From Miscanthus floridulus (lineage: Eukaryota; Streptophyta; Magnoliopsida; Poales; Poaceae): a DNA stretch of 64,000 bases. Under the pieces are notes generated by a model. The model saw nothing but the letters and a program-made list of their open reading frames with translations, ran no database searches and had not been told where the DNA came from. The position numbers were made by a program, and so were the translations under genes. The DNA lies in the NCBI RefSeq assembly GCF_019320115.1, contig NC_089587.1, forward strand, positions 81,508,162 to 81,572,161. The letters run 5' to 3'. Shown one piece after another: positions 56,789-64,000 of the stretch (position 1 is the stretch's first letter; every line of letters starts with the position of its first letter).

Positions 56789-59700
56789 TAAGTCCGGTAG
56801 AAGTAGAAGCAGAAGAGATATATTTACATTTACACCAAGAAAAACTTATATTTACATTTTGTTGTGCTTGCGTTCTGAATTGTCCAACCCCCTTCCTAAA
56901 AACTAGGGCTGAAAACGGTCGGAAACGATCGATAGGAGGTTAAATCATTTTCAGTTTCATATTGTTGTCTCGAAAACGAAATCGATACGATATTGTCGGT
57001 AGCGAGAACGGTATCGATATTCCGGTAAATTCGGAAACAAAATTATTCGATCAAAAGTACATTGATAACGATCGAAAATCACGAAAGCGGTATCTGAAAT
57101 ACAATAATAATTAATTAACACACCATTCCGCATAGCATGACATCACGGACTTAATACAATAACAATACTTAAGTCTCACAATTACACAAATAACACAAGC
57201 GTAGTCACAACCTCACAAACTCAAACGAACCAATATACTAGTGACTGAAATACTAAACCAAGGTCTTAGTTCGACACTTCGACAATTCAACTTAACAAAG
57301 GACGAGATGTAGAATGGATGCTAGAATTATGATTTATGATAGACCGGTGGTAGTTCTTCACAGCTGGCCTCCTATAATTGAACCTTCGGGATGTCATCAT
57401 CTCCAAGCACATAATCACCACCCATTTCTGAGAATTCATCCTACAATTAATAATAGAAATAACACGTTAGTACTAAAAAACGAATTATATGCTATTGCAG
57501 TACATATCAATATTTGTACCTCGATGAACAGACTATTCTTAATGGCTTCAAGAACCTCAAGATCACTAGGCAAAGAAGAAATATTCTTAGAACCTGAAAA
57601 TTAGAAGGTGGCAATATGAGTAGAAAGAACATCAACACATTGTTAATATAAATCAAATGATCAGTTTACACTTCACCTCTTTTAGAGGCAGTTATCCAAT
57701 CCTTAGTGCAAACAAGTGCTTGTACCATGTCTGGATCAAGGCTGCTTCGATATGGGTCGACGACCCATCCACCAGCACTAAATACAGATTCAGAAGCCAC
57801 AGTTGACACTTGCATTGCCAACACATCACGTGCAATCAGGGAGAGCACAGGATATTCATCCTTCTGATTTTTCCACCATGCTAAAATATCAAAAGTATTA
57901 TGGTTGCCTTTAGCAACCTTCAATTGTGGTTCTGCTAAGTACCTCTCCAATTCACTTATTCCTTCATCATTACCACCAACATCACTTTCATAAAGGAATG
58001 AATCAAGCTCATCTTCCGCACTATCCATAAATTGATCTATAGTTGAAGTTGATGAAACAAGTGTTGTATTCTTGGAAGAAGGTACTGAGGAAACATAGCA
58101 ATGAAACATGTTCCTTAGAACACCGTTGAATTTATCAAGTTCAGCTTGATAGGAATTTCTATATAACTTTCTCAAGTAAAATTCTACAATTTTTCTCTTG
58201 AACCTAGGATCAAGCACATTTGCAATAGCTAGAGCAACATTTGACTTCTTCCAATACTTGTCAAACTTGACACTCATAGCATTTGCCATTTGGCAAAGAG
58301 TGGCATCATTACTATTGCACCAATCAGATAGATATAACTTAATCTCACAAAAACCTCTGAAAAACATGTTTGCTGTTGGATATAGAGTACCAGAAAATAT
58401 CTCAGTGAGATCAAATAATTTTTTCAAGAAAGGAATCAGAACCTGTGCCTTCTCCCATTCTTGACTTGAAGGAGCAATACACTCATACCTCCGGCGGTCG
58501 ACGGAAGTGAGCCTCTCAAATGCAAGCTTATAATAAAGAGCATTCCTCAACATGAGATATGTAGAATTCTATCTCGTAGAAACATCAAGTGAGAGAGAAC
58601 GTTTTGTATCTAGCCCACATTCAGTAGCACATTTCAGGAACTCCTCCCACTGAACCGTCGATCCCTTTACAACAACCACAAACGATCTAATCTTTTCAGT
58701 TGTAGAGCCAATCACACGCATACCATCTTTAACAACCAAATTAAGGATGTGATTGGCACATCTCACATGAAAGAACAGCCCATCGCATACTAAAGGACTA
58801 TGCCTCTTCAATTCTACAATGACATCCTTAACTGCTACTTCATTTGCCGCTGCATTATCCAAACTTAGAGAGAACATCTTTTTCTCCACATACCACTTCA
58901 AAAGAGAAGAAGTAAGTGTATATGACAACCTCTCACCAGTATGTCGCCCTTCCACATGGAAGAAATTGACAATTCTCTTCTGAATTTTCCAATCATCATC
59001 AACCCAATGAAGAGTAATACACATATAACCCTTGTTCTGGTTGGATGTCCACATATCCATAGTTGCACTAAAGCGACTTTGGACTGTTTTGAAGTATGCA
59101 TACAATTTATCCTTTTCAGCCAAATAATATTCCATTATTTCCTTTCTAACTATGACACAAGACTTTAGAGGATAATGTGGACGCATTGATTTGACCCACT
59201 CTTGGAAATATTCATGCTCAACCATATTAAAAGGGTACTCGTGAACTATCATAGCCTCATAGAACTTTCTCAAGCTAGCTTCTTGATCATACTTGTAAGG
59301 TTGGACAACTGCGACACCAGTATCTTTATCAGTTTTTGTTGTAAGCTGTTGTTGTCCTTTCTTGATGCTGTGATAATTAGCGAGATGGGTCCAAAAGCCA
59401 GTTGTTCCAAATCTGCTCTCAGCTCTGTGTTTGCTGGTCTTGTTTACACAACCTTTGACATTGCACTTAGCCCAAAGCTGAGTTTCCTCCTTGCCATTAA
59501 CCTTCACTGTTACTTTGTACTTGGTGAAGTACTGCCACACTTCAGATGTGCTTTTCTTGGCCCTTTTGCTAGTAGGTTCATTTCCATCCTCGCCATCGCT
59601 GCCTGCATCCACATCGATTGGATCAACACCATCTGTTTCAGTGCCACCAGTACCAGTACCACCACTTGGCAATAAAATTCTCTCGGATGAAGGTGCTGTA

Positions 59701-59939
59701 GCAGGTGTTGCAGAAGAAGCAGACATGCCAAGATTATGGTTAGCATTTTCACTTGCAGCTGGCCTTGCACGTTGATGGGATCCTATCACAGATAATGAAG
59801 TGCAAACGTTCTCATATAGTCGAAATAATTCTACACAGTGAAATAGTGCATCAGTAATATATACAAATAAATTTATATTAAAGTCCACGGTCCTACACTT
59901 GCATAGATATTGCTATAAAGTTCACATAGAAATAAATCA

Positions 59940-60110
59940 GTTAATGAGTGATTGATATATATACGCATATGGCATAAATAAGTGAATGAGTGATTGATAT
60001 ATATACGTATATGGCATAAATTAGTGAATGAGTGATATATATACGTATATGTCATAAATAGTGAATGAATGATTGATATGTATACGCATATGGCATAAAT
60101 CAGTGAATGA

Positions 60111-60113
<3 letters not shown>
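59940..60113 (+). repeat. Minisatellite in the hAT intron, about four units of 45-50 bp
   Basis: Units share 'tgaatgagtgattgatatatatacgYatatggcataaat'. They start near 59943, 59993, 60026 and 60061, and run into the AT tract. Confidence 0.85.

Positions 60114-60171
<58 letters not shown>
60114..60171. repeat. (AT)n then (AC)n microsatellite in the hAT intron
   Basis: About 24 AT units followed by about five AC units, in the transposase intron close to the 5' splice site. Confidence 0.9.
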
Positions 60172-60940
60172 GTATACGGTCCTACACTTACCAGACGTAG
60201 CCGCGGCCGTTGCCGAGTCTTGAGAGGCAGCGAGTTCGATCGGGAGTTGTGCCTCCATCACTCGCCCTCGAGGGCCTTGCAGCGTCGGATCTGCATCTCC
60301 AGCCGGTGCCATCTTCTAGATGTCGACGCGAAGACGCCGACCGTCTGAAGAAGAAGGACGATCAGTACTTCAGTAGTGGAAGACTACGCCCACGAAGCCA
60401 GCACCCAGCAGTGTCGACATGAACTCACGGGGAGGTGTGGTGGACACCGTGGAATGGCGTCAGCCGTCAACAGTACTGGAGACGGAGATTGCCAGATTGG
60501 TGATGGAGGCGGCGGCTAGGGCTAGGTTTACGTGCTGTGCGTCGATCGTGATCGTGAAGACTGAAGCAAATGGTGAAGCGGGCAGCCGGCAGGTGCCTCG
60601 TAAGACTGGGGCGCTCAGCGGGCTTGCCAAATGGGCTCGGCCTGGGTACTACTGCTACGCGCGAGAGTGCGCTGCCATGGCCCGTGGTCTGGTCTCTTCG
60701 TGAGATCGGTAATTACCGACGGCATAATACCGAATACATACGGTATTCTTCGGAAACGGTCGGAAGAGTGATGGATCGTTTTCGTTTTCATTATCGAATA
60801 TCTCTACCATTCTCGTTTCCGTTGCGTCGGTTACCGTCGCCGTTTCCGTTTAAGGAGAAAAATCGGTGATTTCTCGAAAACGATTTCCGATAATCGAAAA
60901 TTACCGTTTTTGTTTTCATCCCTACTAAAAACCCTCTTCC

Positions 60941-60948
60941 TTTATAAA
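60941..60948 (+). promoter_or_regulatory. Putative TATA box of the GH17 gene
   Basis: TTTATAAA, about 80 bp before the ATG at 61029 and directly downstream of the hAT insertion (transposon end 60924, duplication to 60932). It fits a plant core promoter by motif and spacing. Confidence 0.65.
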
Positions 60949-61028
60949 CAAACACCCATTGCCCCCTTCCACCTGATCCAGTATAACAAACTGACAAACA
61001 AATAGAAGCAACAACGGCGGCCGCCACC

Positions 61029-62710
61029 ATGGCGCCGTCCTCCTCATGTCACGCCGCCGCCACCGTCCTCCTGCTCACCGCCGCCACCCTAGCGTGCCAT
61101 TTCAGTGTCCTCGTCGTAGCCACCGACGTCGAGTGCCACTGCCACGGTGATCACGTCTCTCCAAGTTACTACTGTCCAATGGTCTCTGTTGTTCGCCGGC
61201 AAGTGTCTTTGTTTGATCTGTGCCGCGTTGCGTTGCGTCGTCCATGCATGCAGGCGCGAACGGGTGCCGCGGCCTCGGCATCAACTACGGCACGGTGGCC
61301 GACGACCTCCCCTCGGCGTCGCGCTCCGTGCAGCTCCTCCGCGCGGCGGGCGCGGGCGCCGTGAAGATCTACGACGCCAACGCGGACATCCTGCGCGCGC
61401 TGGCCGTGACGGGGATGCCCGTCTCGATCATGGTGCCGAACTCGGCCATCCCGTCGCTGGCCTCCTCCCGCGCCGCCGCGGAGGACTGGGTGGCCGCCAA
61501 CCTCGCGCCGCACGTCCCGGCGACGCGGGTGTCGCACCTGCTCGTCGGCAACGAGGTGCTCTCGAACCGCGCCATCGCGGGGTCCACGTGGCGCGGCGTC
61601 GTGCCGGCGATGGCGAACCTCCACCGCGCCCTCCGCGCGCACGGGATCCGCAAGGTGAAGCTCGGGACGACGCTCGCCATGGACGCGCTGTCGGCGTCGT
61701 ACCCGCCGTCCGCCGGCGCGTTCCGCGACGACATCGCCGAGGACGTGGTCCGGCCGCTGCTCCGGTTCCTCAACGCAACCCGCTCCTACTACTTCGTCGA
61801 CGCGTACCCGTACTTCGCGTGGGCGGGCAACCGCAAGGCCATCTCCCTCGACTACGCGCTGTTCCAGGGCGCGGCGAGCTCGCGCTACGTGGACCCGGGC
61901 AACGGGCTCGCCTACACCAACCTCCTCGACCAGATGCTCGACGCGGTCGTCGCCGCCATGGGCAGGCTCGGGTACGGGGACGTGAAGCTGGCCGTCTCTG
62001 AGACCGGGTGGCCGAGCGGCGGCGACGCGGGCGAGGCCGGCGCCAACGTGCGCAACGCCGCCACGTACAACCGGAACCTTGCCGCGCGGATGTCCAAGAA
62101 CCCCGGCACGCCGGCGCGGCCGAGGGCCAGGGTGCCGGTGTTCCTCTTCTCGCTCTACAACGAGGACCAGAAGCCGGGGGCGGGCAGCGAGCGCCACTGG
62201 GGGCTCTACTACCCGAACGGGAGCAGGGTGTACGACGTGGACCTCACCGGCCGGCGGTCGTCGTACCCGCCGCCGCCCCCCGCGGACGACATGGAGGGCA
62301 CGCCGGCGTGGTGCGTGCTCGGCAAGGCGGCGAACGAGACGGCGGTGGCGGCCGCGGTGGCGTACGCGTGCCAGCAAGGAAGCGGGACGTGCGCTGCCAT
62401 CCAGCCCGGCGGCGCGTGCCACGAGCCGGACACGATGGACGCGCACGCGAGCTACGCGTTCAACGCATACTGGCAGCAGTTCAGGCAGGCCGGCGGCACC
62501 TGCTTCTTCAATGGGCTCGCGGAGACCACCAGCAAGGATCCAAGTGAGTAGACACCGTCGTGCATATTTGATCTTTCTTTACCAGAGAAGAGATGTGCAG
62601 CTTCCTTCTGCATTTGATTTAATTCAGTCGCATTGATCTGTCGTCGTCGGCATTGTTATGTGTGTTTTGCAGGCCATGGATCATGCAAGTTCACCAGCTC
62701 TCTGGACTAG
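61029..62710 (+). CDS. Glucan endo-1,3-beta-glucosidase (GH17 with X8/CBM43), three exons
   Basis: Exons are 61029-61146, 61254-62543 and 62673-62710 (481 residues). The junctions CACG|GTGATC...TGCAG|GCGCGA and CCAA|GTGAGT...TTGCAG|GCCATG keep the frame. It hydrolyses internal beta-1,3-glucan (callose-type) bonds in the wall or apoplast. A secretion signal is visible at residues 8-31 (AAATVLLLTAATLACHFSVLVV). The GH17 domain follows: GLGINYGTVADDLPS, VKIYDANADIL, acid/base Glu140 in LLVGNEVLS, VDAYPYFAW, nucleophile Glu289 in VSETGWPSGGD, and FLFSLYNEDQKPG. The C-terminal X8 domain starts at WCVLGKAANE (392) with cysteines at 393, 412, 419, 428, 456 and 474, and GTCFFNG. The protein ends SCKFTSSLD with no hydrophobic tail, so it should be secreted rather than GPI-anchored. 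Exon 2 is extremely GC-rich. The whole coding sequence is intact. Confidence 0.95.
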
Positions 62711-63690
62711 ACGATGACGCGAAGGTGGAAGGCCATCGCCCGCCACATGCCACAATGGATTAGTTAGTGAGTAGGGAGGAAGGCCATCGCCATGGATGCC
62801 CGAGCCCTTAGGATCGTTACCATCTTCTGTTCTTTATGTAGGAAGTTAGCAAGCAAAGCATCACTGTAATTCGAGTCAGAGTTACACTGACGAACTGATC
62901 GATCGCGAGGAGGCAGCGCTCCTGCCTATTTCTCCTATATCAAAAAAAAAAAAAAAAAAAACAAGCAAAACTACTCGCGTATTTTGTTCCCCGAGTTCAC
63001 CGGCGGCGACGTATTTCGCTCCCCGAGTTCACCGGCGGTGAATTCTCGATCCGCCGCTTGCCCGCATGGCGTAACCACTTACAGCGTGATGTGGTGCATA
63101 CGAGGCGGCGGACGGGCGGAGAGATCGGGAGCTCAGCGTCGGCAAATCCGCGGGTTTGTTTCGTTCTCTGACCATCTGACAGCCTTAAGGAAGCGTGCTC
63201 CAACAGAATTAGGCCTAGATCCGGCAGTAACGTCCCTCGCTCTGGGGTTTCTGGACCATCCGTACAGAAAAGGAAACCTACGCTTTTTCGTGCTCCGGAA
63301 AGGATTGGTTAGAGATAACAAAGGGTTTAAATCTGATGGCCTGTGTATTGAAATTTACCCCATAAAAACTCACAACCGTGTGGTACAATTTCCTAACACT
63401 TAAGTAATAACAATCACATGGTACAACTTAGGGCTCGTTTGAAATGAATCTTTCTCAAAGGAATATTAAAGAAATGTGATTCCAGTATTTTGATAACTTC
63501 ACTCGTTTGGATCTAAGGAACAAAACGCACGAGCCAAAACATCCACAGAAGTTATTTTTTTTCGCGGATGCCCGAGGAGCACGTGGAGAGAGGGCGTGCC
63601 ACCAGGATATGCACGACACACTTCTCTTAAAATCGGACTGGTTGGTTTCTTTTTTCAGTCGAAATAGCGTTTTTCTCTCGTGTATTAAAA
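62711..63690. other. 3' UTR of the GH17 gene and spacer
   Basis: An A-run of about 20 lies at 62942-62961. An 18-bp direct repeat, CCCCGAGTTCACCGGCGG, is at 62989-63006 and 63021-63038. The open frame at 62984-63403 has no ATG start near its beginning and no recognisable domain, so I do not call it a gene. Confidence 0.4.
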
Positions 63691-63694
63691 TTAA

Positions 63695-64000
63695 GGGGTG
63701 TTTGGTTCTTTAGTCGCTCCTAAAATTCATGTCACATCGAATGTTTAGATACTAATAAAGAATATTAAATATAGATTAATTACAAAACCAATTACATAGA
63801 TGGAGGCTAATTTGCGAGACAATTTTTTAAGCCTAATTAATCTGTCATTAGCACATGTTTACTGTACCATCACGTTGCCAAATCATGGACTAATTAGGCT
63901 TAAAAGATTCATCTCGTAAATTAGTCGCAAGTTGTGTAATTAGTTTTAGAGTAAAATGCATCATAGGTAATCAAACTATTGTGTGGTTCTCAAATAGGTA
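63695..64000. mobile_element. PIF/Harbinger-type MITE, right end interrupted or beyond the window
   Basis: It starts GGGGTGTTTGGTTC after TAA (63692-63694). The interior matches the copy at 56456 (cattagcacatgtttactgta, catggactaattaggcttaaaagattc). Near 63950 the match stops at 'aattagtttt' and a different sequence, 'agagtaaaatgcatcatag', begins, probably another small element inserted in it. Confidence 0.7.

Larger units (their letters stand above)
57666..60312 (-). pseudogene. hAT transposase, two exons, single premature stop
   Basis: Exon 1 is 60312-60192 (start MAPAGDADP; an in-frame TAG two codons upstream fixes the ATG). The intron is 60191-59783 (GTAAGT...GATAG) and exon 2 is 59782-57666. 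Phases agree, and the product would be 745 residues, normal for the family. Visible parts are a Thr/Pro/Gly-rich N-terminus, a BED zinc finger (SEVWQYFTKYK, then CNVKGC and HLANYH), and the catalytic core with DMWTS and SLDNAAAN carrying acidic residues. The C-terminal hATC dimerisation block follows (DILAWWKNQ, YPVLSLIARDVLAMQVSTVASE, VFSAGG). The only break is TAG at 58571-58569 (codon 445), in the conserved STR-W-NSTY motif: the expected TGG has become TAG. The frame continues unbroken on both sides. Confidence 0.92.
56904..60924 (-). mobile_element. Full-length hAT transposon (4021 bp) with perfect 8-bp target duplication
   Basis: The target duplication CTAAAAAC lies at 56896-56903 and 60925-60932. 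The termini are TAGGGCTGAAAAC and (reverse complement) TAGGGATGAAAAC. The subterminal regions (56910-57110, 60700-60915) are full of CGGT/ACCG and cgaaaacg words on both strands, likely transposase-binding. One gene, for a BED-finger/hATC transposase, is encoded on the minus strand (next entry). Everything needed for a hAT family member is present, but the transposase carries one nonsense codon, so this copy is probably not autonomous now. Confidence 0.95.

Noticed and set aside
61169..62446. 425-codon open frame on the minus strand
   Set aside because: It lies exactly opposite the GH17 exon 2. Its Arg/Val/His-rich composition is what a GC-rich third-position gene produces on the other strand, and it has no domain.
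62984..63403. 139-codon frame after the GH17 gene
   Set aside because: There is no ATG at its start, no family resemblance, and it overlaps an 18-bp direct repeat.
1..64000. tRNA, rRNA, CRISPR, organellar or bacterial sequence
   Set aside because: No cloverleaf with an anticodon arm, rRNA block, regularly spaced repeats with spacers, or prokaryotic gene order was seen by eye. A covariance-model search would be needed to exclude small RNA genes such as miRNAs.

Overview
The window is plant nuclear DNA, almost certainly from a grass and probably an Andropogoneae-type panicoid (sugarcane/sorghum/Miscanthus-like). The reasons are very GC-rich, intron-poor genes, abundant Stowaway and PIF/Harbinger MITEs with the usual grass termini (CTCCCTCC and GGCCTTGTTTAG), Sirevirus/Maximus-type LTRs, and a barley-B-recombinant (BBR/BPC) type gene. 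I see no bacterial, organellar, rRNA, tRNA or CRISPR sequence. The species assignment is inference.

Layout: 1-3.4 kb is a decayed Ty3/gypsy pol, followed by a Sirevirus-type LTR fragment (to 4.3 kb). 4.3-16.1 kb is gene-poor sequence carrying a LINE tail, hAT-like MITEs, PIF/Harbinger MITEs and a Stowaway. 16653-18110 is an intact single-exon UDP-glucuronate 4-epimerase gene (GAE). 22377-25548 is a three-exon gene for a lysine-rich plant protein of unknown function. 26104-52010 is a BBR/BPC (GAGA-binding) gene relic, broken by a small hAT element and by a 24.7-kb block of retrotransposons. 54135-56114 is a non-autonomous element with ~630-bp inverted termini. 56904-60924 is a full-length hAT transposon with a perfect 8-bp target duplication. 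Immediately after it lies an intact three-exon GH17+X8 beta-1,3-glucanase gene (61029-62710). MITEs close the window.

The most striking structure is the nest at 27270-51955. I could resolve its boundaries by target-site duplications: element A (minus, TSD AAGAC) is inserted in the last codons of the BBR/BPC gene. Element B (plus, TSD CGTCT) and solo LTR C (TSD GAGGG/GGGGG) sit in A. Element D sits in C, and element E (minus, TSD ATAGT, same family as C) sits in the 3' LTR of D. A, B, D and E all show gag-like coding remnants but no recognisable protease, reverse transcriptase or integrase, so they look like gag-only (TR-GAG/LARD-type) non-autonomous elements.

The two intact enzyme genes both act on cell-wall or apoplastic polysaccharides (pectin precursor synthesis in the Golgi; beta-1,3-glucan hydrolysis), but nothing in the sequence indicates that they are co-regulated. 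The autonomous-type hAT ends 16 bp before the TATA box of the glucanase gene, so that gene's upstream promoter has been displaced by about 4 kb.
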